64,000 nucleotides of DNA from Oscillospiraceae bacterium (GCA_021201235.1 JAJQFI010000016.1:124001-188000); one strand, 5' to 3'; shown: positions 16,813-25,924, counted from the stretch's first letter. Numbers and translations are program-made. The notes: a model not told the origin generated them from the sequence alone.

Positions 16813-19800
16813 ACCCTCGCTTATTTGCCACAGTTGCCGCAAGGGCAACCGCCATCGGAAGCACTGCCAGTGCGATTCCCGTGGTCGGGTTCTGGTCCTC
16901 ATCGGTGTCATCAACTTCGATGTCGTCCGGTTCTGTTTCGGTGTTGGTGTCCTCTATCGGTTCGTTGATGGTGACCGTCTCCTCGGTGAGCTCAACCGCC
17001 TTGAGGTTCGCTATCGCCGTCTCTATTGCCTCGGCATAGCCGTTGACCGTCGACTGGTTCAAAACGTTTAAGTTCCACTGCACCGCATTTATCGCCGCCG
17101 TGACATCCGCAAAGTTCGAATAGTCGCTCGCATTCAGGGCATTAGCCTTCGAAATCGCGTTATTTACGGAGGTGTAATCCGCCATGATGGTCAGCAGGCT
17201 TCTGCCGGCAGTCTTGGTCGCCGTATAAGTCTCGTTTTCAAACTCGACCTTCGCCGTATAGGTGACCACCCCAAGGAAGTTCTTTGACGTAACCGTTGCG
17301 TCAACCGTCTGGGTATCGCCGCAGGAGCAGGTGAACGTCGCCGTGCAAGTGTTGCCGTTCCAGGTGAACACAGGCTTGCCATAGGTATGCCCCGAAGCCG
17401 TTACAACCGTATCGGCTAAGTCGATTTCCGTCGTTGCGTTCTCATCGCTGAAATACTTCTTGCAAGTCTCGCAGTACCAATATTCGGTATTGCCATCAGC
17501 AGTGCAAGTGGCGGCAACATCCCCGACATGAGTCAGATTATGTCCCAGAGCCCCTATAGTAATAGTGCTCGTATCGGTAATTTCATTGTTGCCGTCCTCA
17601 TCGCTGAAATACTTGTCGCAATTCGCACAGTGCCAATACTCGATATTTCCTTCCTCGGTGCAAGTGGCATCCTTGGATTCGACATGAGTCATACTGTGAC
17701 CGGTTGCGCCAATAACTATGATGCTTGTTTCCTGCTTGACACCGTTGACCTCTATATAGAACCGACTGCAGGTATCGCAATACCAGTATTCATAATAACC
17801 ATATTCCGTACAAGTCGGGTCTACTGCTTCGTGATGCTCGGTAAAGTTATGCTCAACCTTATCCCCCGTCACCGCCGACTTTGTCTCGTCGCAAGTGTAA
17901 GTAGTTCCGTTGAATGTTACCGATGCGGTGTAATATGTGACCTGAACAGTGACACAAGAATCTACAACCCTTGTGGCAATATCACAATCCACCGTCTCTA
18001 CATGTTTGCTGTCATTATCACAAGTAAATGTGGCGGTACAGGTGTAATCGCTCTCCCAAGTGAAAACAGGTGTGCCGTAGCTATGCCCGGTTGCAAAAAT
18101 CGCTTCGGTGTAACTGTCGCCACATACCGTGCATGTGTAAGTCATCTCACCCTCTTCGGTGCATGTAGCTTCTTTGGTAACAGTGCCGGCATCGTAAGTA
18201 TGATTGCCCGTCGCCGCTATTACCGTTCCGACTGTTATAGTCTCCCCGCAGACGGTGCAGACCTCATCACCAGTATAACCTTCCTCGCCGCAAGTAGCAT
18301 CCTTGGCGTTCTGGATTTCGGTGGTATGCCCCGTAGCCTGAATCGCCACCGTCTGGGTAGCTGTGTACTCAGTGTTTTCAAAAGTAACCGTAGCCGTATA
18401 AACCGTCTTGCCATCAGTGGTGCACTTGGCATCAGTTGTCACGCTCGAAACCGTCGCCGTCAAAACCTCTGTATGACTGCTGTCATTATCACAGGTAAAC
18501 GTAGCCGTCGCCCCACTGTAATCGCTCTCCCAAGTGAACACAGGCTCGCCGTAGCTATGCCCCGTAGCCGGAATCACTTCGGTGTAGCTGTCGCCACAAA
18601 CCGTGCAAGTATAAGTTATCACGCCGTCTTCGGTGCAAGTTGCTTCTTTGGTGACAGTGCCGGTATCGTAGGTATGATTGCGCGTCGCCGGAATTGCAAT
18701 GGTGGTCGTATCAGTAATTTCCACTGAAGCCGCAGAATCACTGAAATACTTTCCGCAGTCAGAGCAGTACCAATACTCAATATTACCGTCTTCGGCGCAA
18801 GTAGGAGCTTTAGCCGCGTAGTAAACGAGATTAGAATGCGAACTTGAGGCGCCAACATTATTATAGGAAGCCACTGTGCCAATGCAGGAAGTGGAAGCAT
18901 AAACTGTTCCATGAGTGCTGTCAAATATCGGATAGCTGTCCGCACCTATAGTCTGATACCAAGGTGATCCTCCGGATATACTGCCATTGAGCAAGTAAGC
19001 CACTTCGCCAGAAGCAAATTCTTCAGCGGTCTTGGAAACAGGACTGCCTGAACCCACTCTACCGACTCCTACACTTGCAGATGTAGATAGATAGTAAACA
19101 TTTGCGCCTATCGAGCCTGTTGAATTAGAACCATTGCCAACAACCCCGCCGACATAGGCTGTTGTGTTACCTGAGCCAGAAACTGTGCCAACGTTATGGC
19201 TATACGTTATGCTTGAATAATTACTTCCAACCAAACCACCAACAGACACAGATGAGCCTGCTGTGCCTGAAACATTGCCAGCGTTGTAAGTATAGCTGAT
19301 CGTAACGCCGCCTTGATTATCACCTACAAGTCCTCCAGCAAAAGCCAATGTCTTAGCTACAGCAGTAACTGAGCCTGTATTATAGCAATTAGTAATGGTG
19401 CTTGTGGTGGCTGTCTGACCAAACAATCCGCCTGCATATACACTTGAAGCTGATGATAAATCAGCAGTTATGCTTCCAGTATTGTAGGAATTGCTGACAG
19501 TCAGGCTCGACATTCCACCCGTTAAGCCACCAGCATAGGCAAAACTACCACTATAACTTAAGATGGTAACATTGCCAGCGTTAATGCTTGAACTAATAGC
19601 TCCACTTGAAATATATCCTGCTAAACCGCCAATCCATATTTGACCGCTACCACTATTGGAGGCTGTTACGGAAGCATTGTTTACGCATTCGATTATAGAA
19701 GTACTGTTACCATTTCCAACAATGCCACCAACCCGGCATACGCTTGTTGAATTTTGTACGCAGGCAACACTTCCACTAACAGTACAGCCTCGAACTACAG

Positions 19801-20284
19801 AAGAATCGGAATAACCGACAATGCCACCAGCGTATATGGCACCGGTAATATTGCAATTTGACAGAGTTACACTTTTAATTGTAGCACCACTCGTCATTCC
19901 AAACAAACCGCCGAAGCCGGTAGTAGACACGTAAAGATTAGATATGGTGTGCCCAGCACCATCAAATACGCCTTTGAAATATTTTGAGCCACCATTACCT
20001 ATCGGTGTCCAACTGCGACCACCGAGGTCAATGTCCGCAGTCAGGACATAGTAACTGCTACAATAGGTCGAGTTTGATGAGCCGTTAATCAGAGATGCAA
20101 AATAAGCAAGCTGTGCTCCCGTAGCTATCTGGTATGGATCGGATTCAGTTCCTGAACCGCCTGCAAACTCTGTGGCTACAGAGCCGTCCCAAGTTTCAGC
20201 AGACGCCGTCAAGGTCATTCCTGCCATAGTGCCCACGAGTAAGCATAGGCTCAAAATCATGGCTAATAATCTTTTCTTCTTCAT
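16811..20284 (-). CDS. Large cell-wall-anchored surface protein with GLUG-type and CxxC repeats
   Basis: The 1157-residue protein has a signal peptide (MKKKRLLAMILSLCLLVG, cleavage near ASAE). At about 100-400 there are GLUG-like repeats of the form AGGLVG-x-N separated by NTGSV-type strands, probably a beta-helix. At about 470-985 there are alternating modules with paired Cys (YWYCSDCGKYFSD and YTCTVCGDSYTE), each ending in ATGH, which look like small metal-binding or disulphide knuckles. A helical FIVAR-like segment follows at about 1000-1080, then an acidic linker. The C-terminus is a sorting signal: NPTTG, a hydrophobic stretch, then NKRG. A class B sortase from 37-39 kb could attach it. 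Function is unknown; adhesion is plausible. Translation may be controlled by the leader fold at 20294-20346. Confidence 0.88.
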   Translation of the reverse strand: MKKKRLLAMILSLCLLVGTMAGMTLTASAETWDGSVATEFAGGSGTESDPYQIATGAQLAYFASLINGSSNSTYCSSYYVLTADIDLGGRSWTPIGNGGSKYFKGVFDGAGHTISNLYVSTTGFGGLFGMTSGATIKSVTLSNCNITGAIYAGGIVGYSDSSVVRGCTVSGSVACVQNSTSVCRVGGIVGNGNSTSIIECVNNASVTASNSGSGQIWIGGLAGYISSGAISSSINAGNVTILSYSGSFAYAGGLTGGMSSLTVSNSYNTGSITADLSSASSVYAGGLFGQTATTSTITNCYNTGSVTAVAKTLAFAGGLVGDNQGGVTISYTYNAGNVSGTAGSSVSVGGLVGSNYSSITYSHNVGTVSGSGNTTAYVGGVVGNGSNSTGSIGANVYYLSTSASVGVGRVGSGSPVSKTAEEFASGEVAYLLNGSISGGSPWYQTIGADSYPIFDSTHGTVYASTSCIGTVASYNNVGASSSHSNLVYYAAKAPTCAEDGNIEYWYCSDCGKYFSDSAASVEITDTTTIAIPATRNHTYDTGTVTKEATCTEDGVITYTCTVCGDSYTEVIPATGHSYGEPVFTWESDYSGATATFTCDNDSSHTEVLTATVSSVTTDAKCTTDGKTVYTATVTFENTEYTATQTVAIQATGHTTEIQNAKDATCGEEGYTGDEVCTVCGETITVGTVIAATGNHTYDAGTVTKEATCTEEGEMTYTCTVCGDSYTEAIFATGHSYGTPVFTWESDYTCTATFTCDNDSKHVETVDCDIATRVVDSCVTVQVTYYTASVTFNGTTYTCDETKSAVTGDKVEHNFTEHHEAVDPTCTEYGYYEYWYCDTCSRFYIEVNGVKQETSIIVIGATGHSMTHVESKDATCTEEGNIEYWHCANCDKYFSDEDGNNEITDTSTITIGALGHNLTHVGDVAATCTADGNTEYWYCETCKKYFSDENATTEIDLADTVVTASGHTYGKPVFTWNGNTCTATFTCSCGDTQTVDATVTSKNFLGVVTYTAKVEFENETYTATKTAGRSLLTIMADYTSVNNAISKANALNASDYSNFADVTAAINAVQWNLNVLNQSTVNGYAEAIETAIANLKAVELTEETVTINEPIEDTNTETEPDDIEVDDTDEDQNPTTGIALAVLPMAVALAATVANKRG

Positions 20285-20293
20285 ACAAAAATA

Positions 20294-20346
20294 CCTCCTT
20301 ACTTTTCGTGAAGGAGGAATTGTTCTGGGTCGCCTCCAAGCACGAA
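20294..20346 (-). promoter_or_regulatory. Bistable mRNA leader that can hide the ribosome site
   Basis: In the mRNA the ribosome site AAGGAGG (20300-20294, 9 nt before ATG) is perfectly complementary to CCTCCTT (20317-20311), with a 10-nt loop: an off state. An alternative helix uses the same CCTCC: TTCGTG (20346-20341) pairs with CACGAA (20310-20305), and GGAGG (20337-20333) with CCTCC (20317-20313). That gives 11 pairs with a 3/2 internal loop and frees the ribosome site. The two folds exclude each other. What shifts the balance is not visible. Confidence 0.65.
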
Positions 20347-20392
20347 GCTTTTGTTGGGTGGATGGGGGTTGGCTCGGGTGGTTGTTGGAATT

Positions 20393-20421
20393 ATTGTAAC
20401 ATACAAAAGCATGTTTGCCAA
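20393..20421 (-). promoter_or_regulatory. Promoter of the surface-protein gene
   Basis: TTGGCA (20416-20421), 17-bp spacer, TACAAT (20393-20398). It predicts a leader of about 105 nt containing the bistable fold. Confidence 0.75.
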
Positions 20422-20476
20422 GCGGTTTTTGGACGGATTTGCAATTTTTTTGAAAAAATCTGTTTATTAGCCTGCG

Positions 20477-21622
20477 CTAATTAGCTTCGCTAACAAGTTT
20501 GAGCTTCGGGAGATTCGTGTCCTCGGCGAAGTTCTGGGCGTTGTAGAGGATGAGGACGGCGTCGTAGTCGGAGAGGTCGCCGATGGAGGCGGTGGGGTTG
20601 GTGAGGTAGCGGAGGTCAAGGACGGTGATGTCGGAGTAGTTTTCGGCAAGGAACGGGACGAAGCAGTTGGCATAGGAGTCCTTGATGACGAGGAGCTTGC
20701 CGCCGGTCGCGTCGGAGACGACTTCTGTCTTTCCGACGTTCTCGCCGAGGTAGCAGAGATATTTGTCTTTTCTTGAGAGATAGCTTTCGTCGAAGACGCT
20801 TGAATAAACGATGTTCCCCTCTTCGTCTGCGGAGACTTTCGAAACCGTGCGGGCGTTGCTCAGGTAGAACTCGATGGTGTCGGCTTCGATGCCGTCATAG
20901 AGGACGCTCGAGTGGAGCGAGCCGTAAAAGCTGTGCGAGGCATAACGGACGTCGAACTTGTCGAGCGTCGAGGTGGTGTAGCCCATGACGTCGGCGGCGG
21001 AGATGTAGGCAAGATATGCCCCTGTCGAGGTCCAGTGGTGGTCGGTGCGGTAGTAGATGTACTCTTCGCGGGAGGAATAGAGGACGCTGTAGACGTCAAT
21101 CGGCTCGGCGGAGGAGTTCTCGGAGAGATAGGAGTAGGCATAGCTGATGAGCTCCCGCTGACTGACTTTTTTCTCGGTGTAGTCGACCTCGTCCGAATAG
21201 ATTTCTGCGGCGGTCGGAACAATCATGACATAAACGGGGGTGTCGGAGAGGTTGCTGAGATACGATATAGCCTCGAGGGAATTGTCGACGACGTCATAGT
21301 CGATTTCGTCGGTGAGCTCAAGGAGGCGGTCGTCGGCGATATAGATGCCGTTGACCTCGCTTCTCCCTTGGAAGAGCTCGAGGCTTGTGTGAAGCGAAAT
21401 CCACTTTGTGCGCATGGCGAAGTGGTCGTCAATCCAGTCGGTCAGGTCTTCTGCGTAGTCCCCCGAGAACCAGTCGGAGGCGGAGAAGTCGGGCATGTCC
21501 GCAAGGTAGCGGTTTTCCGTTTCGGAGAAGTCGTCCTCGGGCACAACCAATGAAACCACGGCAAGGACTATTAAGAAGCCGAGGAAAACGACGATATTGA
21601 TGATTTGTATAGCTTTTTTCAT
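20477..21622 (-). CDS. DHHW-family protein (AlgX/AlgJ-like O-acetylation partner)
   Basis: The 381-residue protein starts at MKKAIQIINI (GGAGG 11 nt upstream; an ATG six codons earlier is possible). It has one N-terminal membrane helix (about 5-27) and an external SGNH-hydrolase-like domain with the signature YYRTDHHWTSTGAYLAY. Proteins of this type act with an MBOAT acyltransferase to O-acetylate an extracellular or wall polysaccharide. The MBOAT gene lies 22 bp upstream in the same unit, which fits. The polysaccharide itself is unknown, and no polysaccharide synthesis genes lie nearby. Confidence 0.85.
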   Translation of the reverse strand: MKKAIQIINIVVFLGFLIVLAVVSLVVPEDDFSETENRYLADMPDFSASDWFSGDYAEDLTDWIDDHFAMRTKWISLHTSLELFQGRSEVNGIYIADDRLLELTDEIDYDVVDNSLEAISYLSNLSDTPVYVMIVPTAAEIYSDEVDYTEKKVSQRELISYAYSYLSENSSAEPIDVYSVLYSSREEYIYYRTDHHWTSTGAYLAYISAADVMGYTTSTLDKFDVRYASHSFYGSLHSSVLYDGIEADTIEFYLSNARTVSKVSADEEGNIVYSSVFDESYLSRKDKYLCYLGENVGKTEVVSDATGGKLLVIKDSYANCFVPFLAENYSDITVLDLRYLTNPTASIGDLSDYDAVLILYNAQNFAEDTNLPKLKLVSEAN

Positions 21623-21644
21623 CGTAAGTTGCGCCTCCATTTCA

Positions 21645-23039
21645 TCAGAAGTTGAAGTATAGGAACGGATTGTAGCTCGAGTTGACGAGATAAGCGGTGC
21701 AGGCTATGAGAAGAGCGGCGGTCAGGACGGGGGTGATAGCCATAACTACCTTCGAATCCTTGCCGCCGAGCCGGGAGATATAGTTGCCCGTCGCTCCCGA
21801 CGAGAAGAAGAGGCAGAATGCGAGCGGTATTGCCGCCTCGGAGAGGAGCGCTGTCGCCTGCGAGGTGATGAAGCTTCCGCCCGCGCCGAACATGGCGCCG
21901 AGGTACTGCACACCGAGGGCGAGGGAATCCGTATCGAAGAACACCCAGCCGATGACCACGGCGAGCATGGTGTAGAGCCAGGAAACCGGCTTCGGGAGCT
22001 TCTTAAGAATCTTCGAGAAGCCGAGGTGTTCGATGACGATAAGCACGCCGAACCATAAGCCCCAGAGGACGAAGTTCCAGCTTGCGCCGTGCCAGAGTCC
22101 CGTAAGAAGCCAGACGATGAGGAGGTTGCGGACGGTCTTGAAGGTCCCTTCCCTGCTCCCGCCGAGGGGGAAATAGACATATTCGCGGAACCACGAGCCG
22201 AGGCTGATGTGCCACCTGCGCCAGAACTCGGAAACGGATTTCGAGAGGTACGGGAGGTTGAAGTTCTCCATAAAGTCAAAGCCGAGCATCTTGCCCAAGC
22301 CTATTGCCATGTCCGAATAGCCGGAGAAGTCGAAGTAAATCTGGAACGTGAAGGAAATGATGCCGACCCACGCCGTGAGCACCGGCATTTCTGAATAGTC
22401 CACAGCCTTGACCTGTGACCAGATGGTGCCGATGTTGTTGGCAAGGAGAACCTTCTTTGCAAGACCGATAACGAAGATTGTCACGCCCTCAGAGAACTTC
22501 GAAAGGGTTACGGTGCGCTGATTAAGCTGTCCCTCAACGTCCTGATACTTGACGATGGGACCCGCCACTATCTGCGGGAACATGGCGATATAGGCGAAGA
22601 AGCTGACGAAATTGTGCTGAGGCTTGCTTATGCCACGATAGACGTCAATAGTGTAGGACATGCTCTGGAATGTGAAGAACGAGATGCCTATCGGTAGTGG
22701 AAGTCCCGGGTCGGGTATGAACAGGCTGAAAACAGAATTAATAGTCGTTACTGCAAAAGATGTGTATTTGAACATGAAAAGAATCGCCAAATCAAGGATT
22801 ATCGAAAGAACGAGGACGAGCTTGCGCTTCCCCGGAAGCTTCGACATCAGAAGACCGGCGACATAGTTGATTATAGAGGTTATTATCAGGACGACGACAT
22901 AAACCGGCTCTCCCCACGCATAGAAAACAAGCCCCGTGAGTGCGAGCATGGGGTTCTTGAACTTCATCGGTACGGCGCAACAGAGAAGAATTGCCACCGG
23001 CAAAAAGTAAAAAAGAAATTCTACGCTTGAGAATACCAT
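21645..23039 (-). CDS. MBOAT-family membrane O-acyltransferase (AlgI-like)
   Basis: A 464-residue integral membrane protein with about ten helices. The MBOAT core is clear: the YFDFSGYSDMAIG segment, the EFWRRWHISLGSWFREYVYFP motif, and the presumed catalytic His in GLWHGASWNF. It moves an acyl group across the membrane for transfer to a sugar polymer, here probably via the DHHW protein downstream. An AAAGGA site precedes the ATG and the preceding TOPRIM gene ends 6 bp away, so it is part of the holA transcription unit. Confidence 0.92.
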   Translation of the reverse strand: MVFSSVEFLFYFLPVAILLCCAVPMKFKNPMLALTGLVFYAWGEPVYVVVLIITSIINYVAGLLMSKLPGKRKLVLVLSIILDLAILFMFKYTSFAVTTINSVFSLFIPDPGLPLPIGISFFTFQSMSYTIDVYRGISKPQHNFVSFFAYIAMFPQIVAGPIVKYQDVEGQLNQRTVTLSKFSEGVTIFVIGLAKKVLLANNIGTIWSQVKAVDYSEMPVLTAWVGIISFTFQIYFDFSGYSDMAIGLGKMLGFDFMENFNLPYLSKSVSEFWRRWHISLGSWFREYVYFPLGGSREGTFKTVRNLLIVWLLTGLWHGASWNFVLWGLWFGVLIVIEHLGFSKILKKLPKPVSWLYTMLAVVIGWVFFDTDSLALGVQYLGAMFGAGGSFITSQATALLSEAAIPLAFCLFFSSGATGNYISRLGGKDSKVVMAITPVLTAALLIACTAYLVNSSYNPFLYFNF

Positions 23040-23045
23040 TTTCGG

Positions 23046-23633
23046 TTACTGTCCTTTGTTAATTTCGTCCGCTGTTTCACGGTATTTTTCACAGCCGACG
23101 GTGCGGTTGATTGCCTCGAGGAGCGAATTTACGTTGAGCCTTTTTGGGAGATTAAGCCTGTGCTTGAGCTCATCCCGACGTGAAGAAGAATCCGGTCGAC
23201 CGGTGAAGCCGTCTTCATAGAAATCCATTTTTGTGACGAGGCGATTGCCTGACGATTCCTGCTCTTCAGAAAATGGCTTCAAGACTTCAAGTAGCACGCT
23301 GTCGGGCATGCCTTCGACACCCAATTTACCCTCGGCGGACGGCGCAGGCTTACGCTTTTCCTTGCCGTAGATATCGGGAATGTAGGCACAGCGGACGTTG
23401 CCGTTTTTGATGATGCCTTTTATGTGCCCACGAATTCGGAATCCCGCCGAGTCGCTGTCGGTCAGGATTATGAGACCGCCGTTTTCGGAGTAGTATCTCA
23501 ATAGCTTTACCGTCTCATTGTCTTTGAAAACCCCAAAGCCGTTCACAACAACTATCGGGCAGTCGACAAGGCGTGCGACTTTAGCCTTGTCATACTTGCC
23601 CTCGACTACTATTGCGCCATTTATGTGGAGCAT
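23046..23633 (-). CDS. TOPRIM-domain protein, RNase M5-like
   Basis: A 195-residue protein with an N-terminal TOPRIM fold: the Glu motif IVVEGKYDK, the DxD motif LTDSDSAG, and the LGVEGM segment seen in RNase M5 relatives. The C-terminal 80 residues (RRDELKHRLNLPKRLNVNSLLEAINR) look like the helical tail of the DUF4093-type clostridial branch. RNase M5 matures 5S rRNA; whether this branch does so is uncertain. The ribosome site AGGAGG is formed by the last codons of holA, whose stop lies 2 nt upstream. Confidence 0.8.
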   Translation of the reverse strand: MLHINGAIVVEGKYDKAKVARLVDCPIVVVNGFGVFKDNETVKLLRYYSENGGLIILTDSDSAGFRIRGHIKGIIKNGNVRCAYIPDIYGKEKRKPAPSAEGKLGVEGMPDSVLLEVLKPFSEEQESSGNRLVTKMDFYEDGFTGRPDSSSRRDELKHRLNLPKRLNVNSLLEAINRTVGCEKYRETADEINKGQ

Positions 23634-23635
23634 AT

Positions 23636-24688
23636 TTACCTCCTGTAGGAGAGAATTTTGCTGATGGCTTCTTCAAGAAGAATCTTCGGGTCGGTGCGCT
23701 TCGACTTCATGTCGATATCGCACAGAGAGAGAATTCCCAAGCCGTAACGAATCTTCTCGAGAGGAATATTCATGCAGTCACGGAAAGCGTTTTTTACAGC
23801 GAATTCCCTGCCTCGGTATGCAAAGTCACTCACAACATCGCTCTGTGAACGGTTGCCTATAACTGCTGTTTTGGCACGGTATAAATCCATGAACGAGCCG
23901 GAAATCACGGACAGGAGCACAATAGGCTCAGCTTGCCGTGAATACAGCTTGTCAAGGGTTTTGAAGGCTTCACTTCCCTTCCCTGACAGGACGGCACGGG
24001 AGAGCTTATAGGCATCCGTTTCGAGCTGGTCGGAGACGAGAAGGTCTATCATTTCTTTAGTTATCTCGCCCGAGCCTGCATATGCCGAAAGCTTGTCGAG
24101 CTCGTTGTCTATCATTAAGATGCTACAGTTCTGCAGGCTTGCGAGATATTCGGCATTCTTTGGGGACATAAAACAGCCGACGGGGGTGAGCCGGGACTGA
24201 ATATGATTTACAAGCTCGTTCGGCTTCTTCTGCTGAAACTCGGTGACTATGCCGCCGAGCTTTGAAATATGGTCGCAGAGCTTTTTGTTTTTCGGAGTCA
24301 ATGCCTTCTTCCCGGCGGCGAGGTCGACACCGGTTGTGTAAAAGATGAATGTAGTGGTTTCGGAGTCGAGGTCGGAGATGACTTTCATAAGCGTGTCCTG
24401 CTCGTCTTTTTTGAGATTGTCGGCGTTGAGGTCATTGATGAGAGTTACGGTTCTGTCGGCGAATACCGGCAGTGCCTCGGCGATATCGGAAAGCTCGGAC
24501 GCCGAAAAGTCCGCACCGGTTATAAAGTGATAGTTAAGGTCTCTCTGCTCTTTCGGCAGGAGCTTGTCGCAGAGCTTCTTTGCGATGCTTTCGGACGAGG
24601 CGACATCCTTGCCCCAGAAGAAATATACTCCCCGGATATCTCCCTTTCTTATTGACTTTATGAGTTCAGTATCGGATAAATAAGGCAC
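23636..24688 (-). CDS. holA: DNA polymerase III subunit delta
   Basis: Delta opens the sliding clamp within the clamp loader. From the GTG at 24688 (VPYLSDTELIKSIRKGDIRG) the protein has 350 residues, and YFFWGKD begins the AAA-like fold. The open frame extends to an ATG at 24730, but the -10 of its own promoter lies at 24719-24724, so that ATG is not transcribed; GTG after TGGGGG is the best start. The KALTPKNKKL and SVISGSFMDLYRAK regions fit the family. It leads a unit with the TOPRIM, MBOAT and DHHW genes. Confidence 0.9.
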   Translation of the reverse strand: MPYLSDTELIKSIRKGDIRGVYFFWGKDVASSESIAKKLCDKLLPKEQRDLNYHFITGADFSASELSDIAEALPVFADRTVTLINDLNADNLKKDEQDTLMKVISDLDSETTTFIFYTTGVDLAAGKKALTPKNKKLCDHISKLGGIVTEFQQKKPNELVNHIQSRLTPVGCFMSPKNAEYLASLQNCSILMIDNELDKLSAYAGSGEITKEMIDLLVSDQLETDAYKLSRAVLSGKGSEAFKTLDKLYSRQAEPIVLLSVISGSFMDLYRAKTAVIGNRSQSDVVSDFAYRGREFAVKNAFRDCMNIPLEKIRYGLGILSLCDIDMKSKRTDPKILLEEAISKILSYRR

Positions 24689-24718
24689 ACAGAAGCCCCC
24701 AATCTCATTGATGCAACC

Positions 24719-24747
24719 ATTATAATACATTATCGCCCGATTTGCAA
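24719..24747 (-). promoter_or_regulatory. holA promoter
   Basis: TTGCAA (24742-24747), 17-bp spacer, TATAAT (24719-24724). Its -35 lies one base from the -35 of the divergent lipoprotein promoter, so the two may compete. Confidence 0.8.
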
Positions 24748-24748
24748 G

Positions 24749-24777
24749 TTGACTTTATCGCAAAAGCGGATTATAAT
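24749..24777 (+). promoter_or_regulatory. Promoter of the 24820 lipoprotein
   Basis: TTGACT (24749-24754), 17-bp spacer, TATAAT (24772-24777), back to back with the holA promoter. Confidence 0.85.
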
Positions 24778-24819
24778 GGTATGTAGCGCAACTTTTTATA
24801 GCAAGGATTTGAAAACACA

Positions 24820-25824
24820 ATGAAAATTAAAAATATACTTATCATGATTACGGCGATGGTTCTCGGGCTGTCGCTCTGCGGGTGCTCGATGACAAGCAAC
24901 ATAAGCACAGACGCAAATATGGACTTTGACCAGTATGGCGAGGGCTATCCCCAGATTGCGGATGGCGACGACGCTTACTACTATGCTGACGGCGAAAATA
25001 TCTTCACCTACTATACCGACACGGAAGAAACGGCAATCTATTGCGAAGGTTTCGGAAGCATAGACTATCTTGGCTACTATGACGGCAGGGTTTATGCCAT
25101 CAGCGACAACACGCTTTATTCCGTCTCCGAGAACATCAAGGTAAAGCAGTTTGAGATTTCCGAAGCCGGGAATCTCAGCGGCAAGCAGTATGTCATGCAC
25201 TCGGGCTGGCTTATAGTCTGCGGTATTTCGGATGAAGCGAATGCAGAAGTGCTGACATATTCTCTCGAATCGGGAGAATGCGAGACGGTCTATGAGCTTG
25301 CGGAGGCTGACTACGTCAAGCTCTGCCCTTATTCGGACGTTTTGTACATACTCTCCGGCAATTCCGGGATTACCGAGCTCTGCGGATATGATTTGGAATC
25401 TTCGGAGACGAGCGTACTCTACAGCTCCGGAGATTGCGTGTTTACAAACCCATTCTTCAGGGCGACCGTTGAGGCGGCATACATGAGCGAAGGCGGAGCG
25501 ATATATGCTTATGACGTAACGACCGGCGAGATTGCGATATCGTTTGATTTTAACTCAGATGAGACCACAGCTTATGAGATAGGCGGAATTGCCGAGTATT
25601 ACGTCTTCGCAGGGTACAGCGACAACAGCGGGTATCACCTCTATGTCAAAGACATCTACGGAAACGACAAGATTGTAACCGACATCGCGCTTTCGAGCGA
25701 GATTGAAGCCGTTATCTGCGGAAATGACAGTCAGAGAGTATTTGTCTGGGTAAATCCCGGTTCAAGCGACGGCTCAGTCATCGCCGTGAACTTCCTTAAC
25801 GGCGACTTCCAGACTCTGTGGTAA
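24820..25824 (+). CDS. Hypothetical lipoprotein with propeller-like repeats
   Basis: I do not recognise a named family. The 334-residue product has a lipoprotein signal ending LSLCGC, then an acidic, Tyr-rich mature part. Recurring strands (DAYYYADGENIFTYYTD, YDGRVYAISDNTLYSVS, YSDVLYILSGNSGITEL, GGAIYAYDVTTGEIAIS) suggest a beta-propeller, as in surface-exposed DUF5050-like proteins. It is alone in its unit, with its own strong promoter. A role at the cell surface is all that can be said. Confidence 0.7.
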   Translation: MKIKNILIMITAMVLGLSLCGCSMTSNISTDANMDFDQYGEGYPQIADGDDAYYYADGENIFTYYTDTEETAIYCEGFGSIDYLGYYDGRVYAISDNTLYSVSENIKVKQFEISEAGNLSGKQYVMHSGWLIVCGISDEANAEVLTYSLESGECETVYELAEADYVKLCPYSDVLYILSGNSGITELCGYDLESSETSVLYSSGDCVFTNPFFRATVEAAYMSEGGAIYAYDVTTGEIAISFDFNSDETTAYEIGGIAEYYVFAGYSDNSGYHLYVKDIYGNDKIVTDIALSSEIEAVICGNDSQRVFVWVNPGSSDGSVIAVNFLNGDFQTLW

Positions 25825-25854
25825 CCGCGCCGGCGGGAAATGTTGAAATATCCC

Positions 25855-25883
25855 TTGAAATAAGTGCGAAGATATGATACAAT
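25855..25883 (+). promoter_or_regulatory. prfB promoter
   Basis: TTGAAA (25855-25860), 17-bp spacer, TACAAT (25878-25883). Confidence 0.75.
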
Positions 25884-25924
25884 AGCGCACGGACAAATTA
25901 TACTAAAATACCACGGAGGAAAAT

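Noticed and set aside
16639-16914. Open frame across the palindromic element
   Set aside because: It runs through the non-coding repeat and the antisense/out-of-frame end of the surface gene.
17528-18727. Long (399-codon) plus-strand frame opposite the surface-protein gene
   Set aside because: It mirrors the repeated Cys modules of the real gene, has no ribosome site and shows repetitive, unlikely protein sequence.
17390-18830. Regular DNA repeats that could suggest a repeat array
   Set aside because: They are coding repeats of protein modules of unequal length, not a CRISPR array. No spacer structure or cas genes are present.
24689-24730. Upstream ATG start for holA
   Set aside because: The ATG lies within the -10 region of the holA promoter, so it would not be in the mRNA.
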